From Colwellia psychrerythraea 34H (lineage in GTDB: Bacteria > Pseudomonadota > Gammaproteobacteria > Enterobacterales > Alteromonadaceae), in the NCBI RefSeq assembly GCF_000012325.1, contig NC_003910.7, forward strand, positions 4,836,001-4,900,000: a DNA stretch of 64,000 nt. The letters are read 5' to 3'. This document shows positions 57,125 to 64,000 of the stretch, piece by piece; positions within the stretch are counted from its first letter, which is position 1, and each line of letters begins with the position of its first letter. The position numbers were made by a program, and so were the translations under genes. The notes under the pieces were generated by a model, which saw only the letters and a list, made by a program, of their open reading frames with translations, did no database searches and was not told the origin of the DNA.

Positions 57125-57526
57125 TTAGCTATTCAATGCTTCATTGCTCAACTCACCATGTAACCAATCTAAGCCTTCTTGCCAACCTAAATTGAGGCCA
57201 TCAAATACTTTCAAATTCCAACCATCACGTTGTCGTATCGCACCAATTTTTCCTACCGATACTTTGCTTTCATTATCATAAGTAACGACAGCAATCGCTG
57301 CTAAGTTTTGATGCGAAGCCACGCTAACCTTGGCCTCAAATGAAAAGTCATATTGATTTATTTTATTAATCAGCAGAGCAAAATTACTCGAAAATAGTTT
57401 AGTCAAAAAATCATCGTACTCTTCAGACATTTCTAAAGATATGACAACATCTTGACTGACAATAACTTCGGCAATATGCTCAGTTAAAACATTAATTTTT
57501 GCAAAACTAAGTTGGTATTTCTGCAT
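57125..57526 (-). CDS. Conserved-looking hypothetical protein
   Basis: I do not recognise this 133-residue protein. No signal peptide or membrane helix, slightly acidic, with a mix of helix and strand (for example LTEHIAEVIVSQDVVISLEM, EAKVSVASHQNLAAIAVVTY). It might be a STAS-like or SpoIIAA-like fold, but nothing decisive supports that. Codon usage resembles the neighbours, and it stands alone between hemL and moeA. Confidence 0.6.
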   Translation of the reverse strand: MQKYQLSFAKINVLTEHIAEVIVSQDVVISLEMSEEYDDFLTKLFSSNFALLINKINQYDFSFEAKVSVASHQNLAAIAVVTYDNESKVSVGKIGAIRQRDGWNLKVFDGLNLGWQEGLDWLHGELSNEALNS

Positions 57527-57631
57527 AACGTCCTGCCCACATATTTTTGTACTTAGAACAACAATACTAGACCTATATTTTCAACTTAACAAACGTGTGT
57601 TTGAATTTTTTTACCTGCTTTATTAATAAAT

Positions 57632-58864
57632 TTAAAGGTAATGATCGAATAACTGTACATTCACCATTTCACCGGCTTTTACTCCGCCTTGCTCGCTAGG
57701 TAAAACAATAAAACAATTAGCCCGAGCTAAGCTAGATAAGATACCTGAACCTTGTGCACCTGTTGAAGTAACAACATTTTCACCCGCTTCATTAATCGAT
57801 AAAACACCCCGTTGAAAATCCAGTCGACCTGGGGATTTCCGTAGGTCACTACTACATTTCACCGTTAGATGCGTACGCGTTAAAGGTTTGGCATTTTGCA
57901 TTTTAGTTAAGGCGACCAACGCTAATTGATGAAAGGTGACTAACGCTGAAACGGGGTTACCCGGCAGTCCGAAAAAGACACTGTTAGCTAGCTTTCCAAA
58001 GGCAAAGGGCTTACCTGGTTTCATTGCTATTTTCCAAAAGCCAATTTCACCTAATTCATCTAACACTGTTTTAGTGTAATCAGCATCACCTACCGAAACA
58101 CCGCCAGAAGAAATAACGGCATCAGCTTGCTCATCAGCACTAACAAAAGCAGCTTTTATCGCCTCAAAATCATCAGAAATAATACCAAAATCAATAATAT
58201 CAACATGCAATGTTTTAAGCATGGCAGCTAAAACAAAACTGTTAGATTCATAGATATCTCCTACTCGTAAAGCTTGACCAGGTAATTTAAGCTCATCACC
58301 CGTGGCGATTAAAGCCACTTTTAATTTGCGATAAACAACAACTTCAGCCACACCTAAAGAAGCAAGCACGCCAATATCAACCGCTGCTAATTTATGACCA
58401 GAATAGAGTACTTGCTGGTCAATCTTAATATCTTCACCAGCATTTCTTACATGAGACCCAAAAGTCTTTTCTTGTAAAAAGGTAATGTTCTCGCCATCAG
58501 CTTTGACATTTTCTTGCATCTCGACAGAATCACAACAATCAGGCATTTTCGCCCCAGTCATAATTCGAATACATTCGCCAGGCTGACATGTGCCTTGAAA
58601 TGGTGCTCCTGCCATAGAGCGTCCAATTAGGACCAGTGTTTTACTCTCGTTAAAACTTTCAAGAGCAAAGGCATAACCATCCATTGCTGAATTATCGTGT
58701 GGCGGTACATTCAATGGACTAGCAATGTCTTGCGCTAAAACATAGTGCAGCGCTTGTTCAATGGGCAAGGTTAGTGTTTCAGTGATAGGTGATACTTGCG
58801 ATAGCATATTTGCTACGGCTTGTTCAAAAGGTAAAAGCCCTGGGGCGGAGCAACAATCAGACAT
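57632..58864 (-). CDS. moeA: Molybdopterin molybdenumtransferase MoeA
   Basis: Inserts molybdenum into adenylylated molybdopterin, 410 residues. Motifs: VPPHDNSAMDGYAF, RIMTGAKMPDCCDSVEMQE, ALIATGDEL, the catalytic region VISSGGVSVGDADYTKTVL and KPGKPFAFGKL with FFGLPGNPVSALVTF. Four-domain layout and length are as in E. coli MoeA (411). Divergent from moaA across a 436-bp region with an FNR box, so both could respond to anaerobiosis. Confidence 0.97.
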   Translation of the reverse strand: MSDCCSAPGLLPFEQAVANMLSQVSPITETLTLPIEQALHYVLAQDIASPLNVPPHDNSAMDGYAFALESFNESKTLVLIGRSMAGAPFQGTCQPGECIRIMTGAKMPDCCDSVEMQENVKADGENITFLQEKTFGSHVRNAGEDIKIDQQVLYSGHKLAAVDIGVLASLGVAEVVVYRKLKVALIATGDELKLPGQALRVGDIYESNSFVLAAMLKTLHVDIIDFGIISDDFEAIKAAFVSADEQADAVISSGGVSVGDADYTKTVLDELGEIGFWKIAMKPGKPFAFGKLANSVFFGLPGNPVSALVTFHQLALVALTKMQNAKPLTRTHLTVKCSSDLRKSPGRLDFQRGVLSINEAGENVVTSTGAQGSGILSSLARANCFIVLPSEQGGVKAGEMVNVQLFDHYL

Positions 58865-59039
58865 AAAAAACTCGCTTAATTAGATATTACAATTACTTAG
58901 TACGATAAATTTCACTCTAAACTAGATAGCTTTTCAAGCTTGTTAAGAGAAAGATTGGTAAAATCATTATAGATAAATTCGTTAACGATAGTATCGCTTA
59001 ATTACTGACAAAATTAATAGTGATTTAACTGCCCGTTTA

Positions 59040-59053
59040 TTGATTACAATCAA
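59040..59053. promoter_or_regulatory. Perfect FNR box upstream of moaA
   Basis: TTGATTACAATCAA matches TTGATnnnnATCAA at all ten fixed positions. It is 248 bp upstream of moaA and about 175 bp from the moeA start. A possible moaA -10 is TATACT at 59100-59105, which would place the box near -65, compatible with class I activation. Confidence 0.75.
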
Positions 59054-59194
59054 TAATGAGGTGGGCAAAAAAAATTACCATCTCGCAATACAATGGGTAT
59101 ATACTCATTTTAGAACAGAATTTTATTTTATTACACCGAGCTATCACAGCTAACATTGTTTTATTTTTTGGCTAAATTAAGCCAACTATTCGAA

Positions 59195-59299
59195 GCATTC
59201 ATGTTGTGACATGCCGTGACTAAAACCATGTATTTATTGGCTTTTAGTTGCCAGGGTTAACAAGGAAACGCGTTAGCCTCCCTACATTTGGAAAGGTGA
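59195..59299 (+). promoter_or_regulatory. Probable Moco riboswitch ahead of moaA
   Basis: The leader has several stems: CATGT/ACATG (59200-59213), ACTAAAA/TTTTAGT (59219-59225 with 59242-59248) and GGTTAAC/GTTAGCC (59255-59261 with 59272-59278) over a GGAAAC loop. Together with the conserved look of AAGGAAACGCGTTAGCCTCC before moaA, this resembles the Moco RNA motif, from memory. The ribosome site GAAAGGTG follows directly, so control of translation initiation is plausible. Confidence 0.6.
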
Positions 59300-59300
59300 C

Positions 59301-60272
59301 ATGTTAACAGACAACTTTGGCCGTAGGTTCTCTTACCTGCGTCTCTCTATTACCGACGTTTGCAATTTTAGTTGCACTTACTGCTTGCCGGATGGATATC
59401 AGTGCGATCAACCGCGTGATTTTTTATCACTATGTGAAATCAAACGTATAGCGAAAGCTTTCGCCGAGTTAGGAACTGAAAAGATCCGCATAACCGGTGG
59501 TGAACCAGCCCTACGTAAAGACTTACCTGAAATCATTCGAATTTGTAAAGAAACAGCTGGCATCAAAAAAGTTGCCATTACAAGTAATGGTTTTAAGTTA
59601 CCAGATCACCTGCCTCATTGGTTAGATGCTGGTATTGATGCAATCAATATAAGTATCGACAGTTTAGATCCTCGTCAATTTCATGCGATAACGGGGCACG
59701 ATAAACTTAAGACCATCCTCACGGGGATTGATATGGCATTGGCTGACGGCAGAGCCTCAGTTAAAGTTAATACGGTATTAATGCGTGATCACAGCGGTAG
59801 AGAAATTCAAAGCTACCTTGACTGGCTAAAAGACACCCCTATTACCTTGCGCTTTATTGAATTAATGCAAACAGGTGATAATAAAGAATTTTTTGATGCG
59901 CAGCATGTACAAGGCTCGCGTATTAAGCAAAACTTAATTCTCGATGGCTGGCTTCCAGTCATTCAAAATAAGTCTGCAGGTCCTGCCCAAGAATTTTACC
60001 ACCCTGATTATCAAGGTAAAGTCGGCTTGATCATGCCTTATTCTAAGGATTTTTGTAGTAGCTGTAACCGCTTACGCATAAGCTCAAGTGGCAAGTTACA
60101 TTTATGCCTATTTGGTGAAGAAGGTTTGTCATTACGTGAACAATTACAAAGTGATGATATTGAGCCTTTACAAGCAAAAATATTAGCATTACTGGGCGAT
60201 AAAAAAGCTACTCACTACTTGCATGAAAAACTGACAGGTGCCACTAAACACCTTGCTATGCTTGGAGGGTAA
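59301..60272 (+). CDS. moaA: GTP 3',8-cyclase MoaA
   Basis: Radical SAM enzyme, first step of molybdenum cofactor synthesis (GTP to 3',8-cH2GTP), 323 residues. N-terminal cluster motif CNFSCTYC (CxxxCxxC, near residue 21). GGEPALR glycine-rich SAM motif. C-terminal cluster FCSSCNRLRISSSGKLHLC gives CxxC-x13-C. Terminal GG is present (MLGG), which is needed for activity. 3 bp before mobA. Likely expressed as one transcript with mobA, moaB-E and modAB. Confidence 0.97.
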   Translation: MLTDNFGRRFSYLRLSITDVCNFSCTYCLPDGYQCDQPRDFLSLCEIKRIAKAFAELGTEKIRITGGEPALRKDLPEIIRICKETAGIKKVAITSNGFKLPDHLPHWLDAGIDAINISIDSLDPRQFHAITGHDKLKTILTGIDMALADGRASVKVNTVLMRDHSGREIQSYLDWLKDTPITLRFIELMQTGDNKEFFDAQHVQGSRIKQNLILDGWLPVIQNKSAGPAQEFYHPDYQGKVGLIMPYSKDFCSSCNRLRISSSGKLHLCLFGEEGLSLREQLQSDDIEPLQAKILALLGDKKATHYLHEKLTGATKHLAMLGG

Positions 60273-60274
60273 AT

Positions 60275-60931
60275 ATGACTCATCAAGTTATTGATTGTTT
60301 AGGTGTGGTTCTCGCTGGCGGTTTATCTTCTCGTATGGGACAAGATAAAGCGCAACTAAAGCGCCTGCAAAAGACAACGGATCCATCAGCAAAATCAGCG
60401 CATAGCATGTTAGATTTTTCTAAGCAGCTTTTAGCTGATGCTGGTATCAAAAATATTGTTATCAGCGGTGATAATCATCAAATTCCTGATCGTGTGCCAC
60501 ATGCAGGACCTGTTGGCGGGATTTATAGTGTACTTTCGCATTACCTTGCAAATAGCCCTGAACACTTACAACCAAAAGCCTTATTAATCTTACCCGTTGA
60601 TTTACCTTTAATGACTGCCAGCGCTTTAACCGAATTACGACTAAAAGGTGAGCTTAGCCACAAAGCAACGTTTTTCAGTGATAGGCAAAAAAACAGGCAC
60701 CATATCCCTTTATACTTACCCAATAATGCATTCTTGAATATGTTTTTAATGCAAGCATTTCACCGAGAGGAATTGCTAGCAAACAGCAAAGGTAATAATA
60801 AGAAAAATGGCCCTTCAGTGAGAGCCATGTTAGAGCAAGTGCCTCATCAAGCCATTGCTAGCCTAAATAATCAGGTGCTATTTAACACCAATACGCCAGA
60901 GCAATGGCAACAAGCACAACAAAAATTTTAA
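60275..60931 (+). CDS. mobA: Molybdenum cofactor guanylyltransferase MobA
   Basis: Adds GMP to molybdopterin to make the guanine dinucleotide cofactor, 218 residues. The nucleotide-binding motif is VVLAGGLSSRMGQDKAQL, and the second motif is HAGPVGGIYSVLSH. A slightly variable insertion follows the first motif (KRLQKTTDPSAKSAHSM). MGD is used by DMSO-reductase-type enzymes, often anaerobic respiratory ones. 3 bp after moaA. Confidence 0.92.
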   Translation: MTHQVIDCLGVVLAGGLSSRMGQDKAQLKRLQKTTDPSAKSAHSMLDFSKQLLADAGIKNIVISGDNHQIPDRVPHAGPVGGIYSVLSHYLANSPEHLQPKALLILPVDLPLMTASALTELRLKGELSHKATFFSDRQKNRHHIPLYLPNNAFLNMFLMQAFHREELLANSKGNNKKNGPSVRAMLEQVPHQAIASLNNQVLFNTNTPEQWQQAQQKF

Positions 60932-61038
60932 GCCACACGTATCTTATGAAGTTGCATGCACATCAATCCAATAAAACAGTGGTAACAAACACGTAAGAAC
61001 AGTAATTTTAATCTAAAGATTTAGTAAAGGATAAACCT

Positions 61039-61581
61039 ATGTCAGCACATGGCGGCAAAACTTTCGTTCCATTAAATATCGCCGTTTTAACGGTATCTGA
61101 TACACGCAGTGAAGAAAACGATACTTCTGGTCAAGCACTTGTTGAGCGCTTGACACAAGCAGGCCATAACCTAGCCGATAAAGCGATTGTGATTGATGAT
61201 GTGTATCAACTGCGCGCACAAGTATCAAAATGGATAGCGGATGACTCTATTCACGCCATTATTTCTACCGGTGGTACTGGCTTTACTGCCCGTGATAATA
61301 CCCCTGAAGCACTAACACCATTATTTGATAAAGCAGTAGAAGGTTTTGGCGAAGTATTTCGTCATGTCTCATTATTAGAAATAGGCACTTCAACTATACA
61401 ATCACGCGCTTTTGGCGGTATTGCAAATAAAACGGTAGTGCTTTGTGTACCTGGTTCAACCAATGCATGTAAAACAGCTTGGGATAAAGTCATTAAAGAA
61501 CAGCTTGATGCGAGCCATCGTCCTTGTAACTTTGTACCACACTTGAACTTAAGTGCCGAGCAATGTGAGACACGTAACTAA
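61039..61581 (+). CDS. moaB: Molybdenum cofactor biosynthesis protein MoaB
   Basis: MogA/MoaB-like adenylyltransferase domain, 180 residues. Motifs: [40 protein letters not shown] and [15 protein letters not shown]. coli MoaB has debated activity, since MogA does the adenylylation there; here no mogA is seen in this block, so MoaB may do it. One-base overlap with moaC. The 107-bp gap before it could hold a promoter, though none stands out. Confidence 0.93.
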   Translation: MSAHGGKTFVPLNIAVLTVSDTRSEENDTSGQALVERLTQAGHNLADKAIVIDDVYQLRAQVSKWIADDSIHAIISTGGTGFTARDNTPEALTPLFDKAVEGFGEVFRHVSLLEIGTSTIQSRAFGGIANKTVVLCVPGSTNACKTAWDKVIKEQLDASHRPCNFVPHLNLSAEQCETRN

Positions 61582-62108
61582 TGACAACGAATACTGCTAG
61601 CAACGAAGCACAAACATCTGAAAAAGCGCCAGAGTTAAGCCACCTTAACCAACAAGGTGAAGCAAACATGGTAGATGTTACCGAAAAGGCCATGACATCT
61701 CGTACCGCTACCGCGCAAGGTTATATTAAAATGAACCGAGCGACCTTTGAATTAATCACCACAGGTAAGCATAAAAAAGGCGATGTGTTTGCAGTTGCGC
61801 GAATTGCTGGTATTCAAGCGGCGAAAAAGTGCAGTGATTTAATTCCTTTATGTCATCCTTTGATGCTAAGTAAAGTGCAAGTAGATTTCACCCTTGATAG
61901 TGAAAACAGTCAAGTACAAGTGAATAGTTTATGTCGCTTAACAGGGCAAACAGGTGTTGAAATGGAAGCATTAACCGCAGTTTCTATTGCTTGCTTAACC
62001 TTGTTTGATATGTGTAAAGCAGCTGACCCTGCAATGATGATTCATGGTATTGAAGTATTAACCAAAGAAGGTGGCAAGTCTGGTCATTGGCAAAGTCCGT
62101 CTACCTAA
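61581..62108 (+). CDS. moaC: Cyclic pyranopterin monophosphate synthase MoaC
   Basis: Second step of Moco synthesis, 175 residues. Signature blocks [39 protein letters not shown] and [20 protein letters not shown] with the conserved catalytic His and Lys-containing MCKA. N-terminus is about 17 residues longer than E. coli MoaC; ATG at 61581 overlaps the moaB stop, so the extension is real in this frame, though the MVDV-proximal core is what aligns. Confidence 0.96.
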   Translation: MTTNTASNEAQTSEKAPELSHLNQQGEANMVDVTEKAMTSRTATAQGYIKMNRATFELITTGKHKKGDVFAVARIAGIQAAKKCSDLIPLCHPLMLSKVQVDFTLDSENSQVQVNSLCRLTGQTGVEMEALTAVSIACLTLFDMCKAADPAMMIHGIEVLTKEGGKSGHWQSPST

Positions 62109-62123
62109 TTAAGAGAAAACCTT

Positions 62124-62372
62124 ATGATAAAAATTGTTTTTTTTGCAGCACTTAGAGAGCAACTTGACTGTGCTGAACTGTCTCTAGCAGCAGATGATGC
62201 TAAGACAGTCGATGATATTAAGCAGTTATTAAGTGATAAAAATGAACAGTGGCAACAAACGTTCAGTAATACGTCACTGTTATCTGCGGTAAACCATGAC
62301 ATGGTTGATGGTAGTCACTTGGTAAAATCAGGCGATGAAGTTGCCTTTTTCCCTCCAGTTACCGGCGGATAA
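62124..62372 (+). CDS. moaD: Molybdopterin synthase sulfur carrier subunit MoaD
   Basis: Ubiquitin-like sulfur carrier of 82 residues. Ends in the thiocarboxylate-forming FFPPVTGG. It supplies sulfur in the MoaD-MoaE complex. 15 bp after moaC and 3 bp before moaE, so tightly coupled. Confidence 0.95.
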   Translation: MIKIVFFAALREQLDCAELSLAADDAKTVDDIKQLLSDKNEQWQQTFSNTSLLSAVNHDMVDGSHLVKSGDEVAFFPPVTGG

Positions 62373-62375
62373 CTT

Positions 62376-62846
62376 ATGTTGAAACAAGAGATATCGATCC
62401 AAACTGATGATTTTAGTTTAGCTGATGAAGTTGCCTTACTTGAAAAAGATAATGTAACGGATGGTGCGGTCGTTACTTTTACCGGCAGGGTTAGAAACAA
62501 CAATAATGGTAATTCAGTGACGACCTTAACGCTAGAACATTACCCTGGTATGACAGAGAAATCACTCGCTAAAATTATTATACAAGCCAAAGAACGTTGG
62601 AATATTGGTCGGGTAAAAGTGATTCACCGTATTGGCGAGCTTAGTATAGGTGACCAGATTGTTTTTGTTGGTGTAACCAGTAAACATCGACAAGATGCCT
62701 TTGCAGCGAATGAGTTCATCATGGACTATTTGAAAGTTAAAGCTCCCTTTTGGAAAAAAGAACAAATTACCGATGACGGTCAAACCTCTGAAAATTGGTT
62801 AGATGCTAAAAACAGTGATAGCGACAAAGCAGATCTTTGGAGCTAA
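62376..62846 (+). CDS. moaE: Molybdopterin synthase catalytic subunit MoaE
   Basis: Catalytic half of molybdopterin synthase, 156 residues. Motifs: GAVVTFTGRVRNNNNGNSV, LTLEHYPGMTEKSLAKII, VIHRIGELSIGDQIVFVG and the active-site Lys in MDYLKVKAPFWKKEQ. Similar length to E. coli MoaE (150). 3 bp after moaD; the stop is 1 bp before the modA GTG. Confidence 0.96.
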   Translation: MLKQEISIQTDDFSLADEVALLEKDNVTDGAVVTFTGRVRNNNNGNSVTTLTLEHYPGMTEKSLAKIIIQAKERWNIGRVKVIHRIGELSIGDQIVFVGVTSKHRQDAFAANEFIMDYLKVKAPFWKKEQITDDGQTSENWLDAKNSDSDKADLWS

Positions 62847-62847
62847 C

Positions 62848-63723
62848 GTGCTACGTATACTGTTAGTCACGGTCTTGATTATGAGTTTACTGGATGTAAA
62901 CAGTAGCCAAGCCTACCAAAGTAACGTCAACGACAGTACTAAGACTAAAACGAAGAGTGATAGCAATAACAAACCACTACGAATTGCTGTTGCCTCCAAT
63001 TTCACACCGGTATTAAAAGTATTACTTGAAGACTTTACCAAACAAACTGGTATAAAAAGTCAGGTAATCAGTGGGGCTAGTGGTGCCATGTTTTTACAAA
63101 TTAAATATGGCGCTCCTTTTGATATTTTTCTCAGTGCTGACAGTCGTCGGCCCAAAGAACTTGAGCAAGCGGGCTATGCACTAGCAGGTAGTAGGAAAAC
63201 CTATGCTATCGGTCAGTTAGCATTATATTCGTCATCATTGAGTGCTAATGTAAACTCAATTGACCAAGTATCTCTTGAGCTGTTAGCTCTTGATCCCCTA
63301 AGGAAGCCACCTGCACGCTTTGCCATCGCTAACCCTGACACTGCACCTTACGGTAAAGCAGCAAAAGAAGCATTAACTCATATGGGTTTGTGGCAAGCTT
63401 ATGAGTCTCGCTTGGTCAAAGGTATTAATATTGGCCAGACATTTACCCAGTTGCGTAGTAAAGCCGTTGCTAGTGGTATTGTTGCCAATAGCCAATTGGT
63501 GTTAAATAACTTATCAGGGATCATTATTCCCAGCAATTACCATCAAGCGATAGAGCAACAGTTAATTATAATTCGTAACAGCAAACAGCAAGCAGCTGCA
63601 GAAAAGCTAAGTCATTTTTTGTTATCCTCTGAAAGTCAAAACAGAATAACGAGTTATGGCTACGCGCATACAAAGCAAGTAAACAATACAGATATAAAGT
63701 TAATCGAGTTGACGGCTAAATGA
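62848..63723 (+). CDS. modA: Molybdate ABC transporter periplasmic protein ModA
   Basis: Periplasmic molybdate-binding protein, 291 residues. I start it at the GTG at 62848, just after the moaE stop, with GGAG 6 bp upstream. A longer ATG start at 62803 lies inside moaE and would put 15 residues before the signal peptide. Signal peptide about 1-22. Binding-protein landmarks: IAVASNFTPVLKVLLEDFTK, GASGAMFLQIKYGAPFDIFL, ANPDTAPYGKAAKEALTHMG. Overlaps the modB start. Confidence 0.93.
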   Translation: MLRILLVTVLIMSLLDVNSSQAYQSNVNDSTKTKTKSDSNNKPLRIAVASNFTPVLKVLLEDFTKQTGIKSQVISGASGAMFLQIKYGAPFDIFLSADSRRPKELEQAGYALAGSRKTYAIGQLALYSSSLSANVNSIDQVSLELLALDPLRKPPARFAIANPDTAPYGKAAKEALTHMGLWQAYESRLVKGINIGQTFTQLRSKAVASGIVANSQLVLNNLSGIIIPSNYHQAIEQQLIIIRNSKQQAAAEKLSHFLLSSESQNRITSYGYAHTKQVNNTDIKLIELTAK

Positions 63724-64000
63724 TAAATTCAGACTTACAAGCACTCGTTACCACGCTAGAAATGGCGGCATTAACCACGTTCATTTTATTAATTATTGGT
63801 ACTCCCCTCGCCTGGTATCTGGCCAAAATGACCAGTCGATTTAAGGTTATTATTGAAGCTGTTGTGGCATTGCCACTAGTTTTACCACCTACGGTGCTCG
63901 GCTTTTATTTACTTATCGCTTTTTCACCCGAATACTTACCTGGGCAACTATGGCAACAAGCTACCGGTCAACAACTCGCTTTTAGCTTTTCCGCAATCGT
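63720..64000 (+). CDS. modB: Molybdate ABC transporter permease ModB (partial)
   Basis: Begins with ATG at 63720, overlapping the modA stop by 4 bp, and runs off the right edge after 93 codons. Translation gives a hydrophobic, multi-helix protein: LEMAALTTFILLIIGTPLAW, then VVALPLVLPPTVLGFYLLIA, which is the ModB/CysT-type start with the conserved PLVLPPTVLG segment. modC is presumably beyond the edge. Confidence 0.9.
   Translation, partial: MINSDLQALVTTLEMAALTTFILLIIGTPLAWYLAKMTSRFKVIIEAVVALPLVLPPTVLGFYLLIAFSPEYLPGQLWQQATGQQLAFSFSAI

Noticed and set aside
1..64000. CRISPR array, prophage, transposase, toxin-antitoxin or defence island
   Set aside because: No direct-repeat array, integrase, transposase or known defence domain was seen; the window reads as core chromosome with small repeat elements.

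Overview
The window is an ordinary, gene-dense stretch of chromosome from a low-GC, marine, Alteromonadales-type gammaproteobacterium. Protein sequences and gene neighbours look most like Colwellia, probably C. psychrerythraea or a close relative; this is judged from recollection of families, not from a search. Support comes from the complete gsp operon, a Vibrio/Shewanella-type MotX, a GlyGly-CTERM protease, the rnr-rlmB pair and many short inverted-repeat elements. I see no tRNA, rRNA, CRISPR array, transposase gene or prophage.

Layout. 1-11564 (minus): type II secretion operon gspC-D-E-F-G-H-I-J-K-L-M-N, with gspN cut by the left edge. 12022-15249 (plus): hslR-hslO, then pckA with twin palindromic operators. 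15364-17418 (minus): ompR-envZ. 17555-21400: a periplasmic redox neighbourhood, with a secreted unknown protein, a TlpA-like thioredoxin, and a porin / FMN-binding / PepSY gene set preceded by an FNR-like site. 21644-28292: MscS channel, a large DUF748 protein, a VOC protein with a small lipoprotein, a K+ channel-like protein and an AI-2E-type permease. 28498-33931 (minus): MocR regulator, Bcr/CflA-type MFS transporter, ElbB and a NagZ-like lipoprotein, in operon-like spacing; a DMT transporter lies divergent at 34338. 35396-41229: fbp, a YdgA-like DUF945 protein, rlmB and rnr. 41307-43387: motX and a divergent HD-GYP phosphodiesterase. 43489-47816 (minus): an RND pump with its membrane fusion protein. 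48147-51970: erpA with an IscR site, a coiled-coil membrane protein divergent from a ClC channel, hemJ and a small membrane protein. 52098-56822 (plus): trypsin-like GlyGly-CTERM protease, pyrB, hemL. 57632-64000: moeA divergent from moaA-mobA-moaB-moaC-moaD-moaE-modA-modB (modB cut by the right edge), with an FNR box and a probable Moco riboswitch between them.

Connections. The T2SS should export the GlyGly-CTERM protease encoded about 40 kb away. The molybdenum block covers molybdate uptake and all cofactor steps, and the perfect FNR box suggests it serves anaerobic molybdoenzymes. The porin/FMN/PepSY genes may form an FNR-controlled extracytoplasmic electron-transfer route. MotX next to an HD-GYP protein joins motility and cyclic-di-GMP turnover.

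Two families of miniature inverted-repeat elements occur, each with two recognisable copies in opposite orientation and some decayed ends. No clearly new defence or mobile system was found. The best leads are regulatory: the gspG/gspH hairpin, the pckA twin palindromes, the FNR sites, the IscR site at erpA and a possible shared -10 between two divergent genes.
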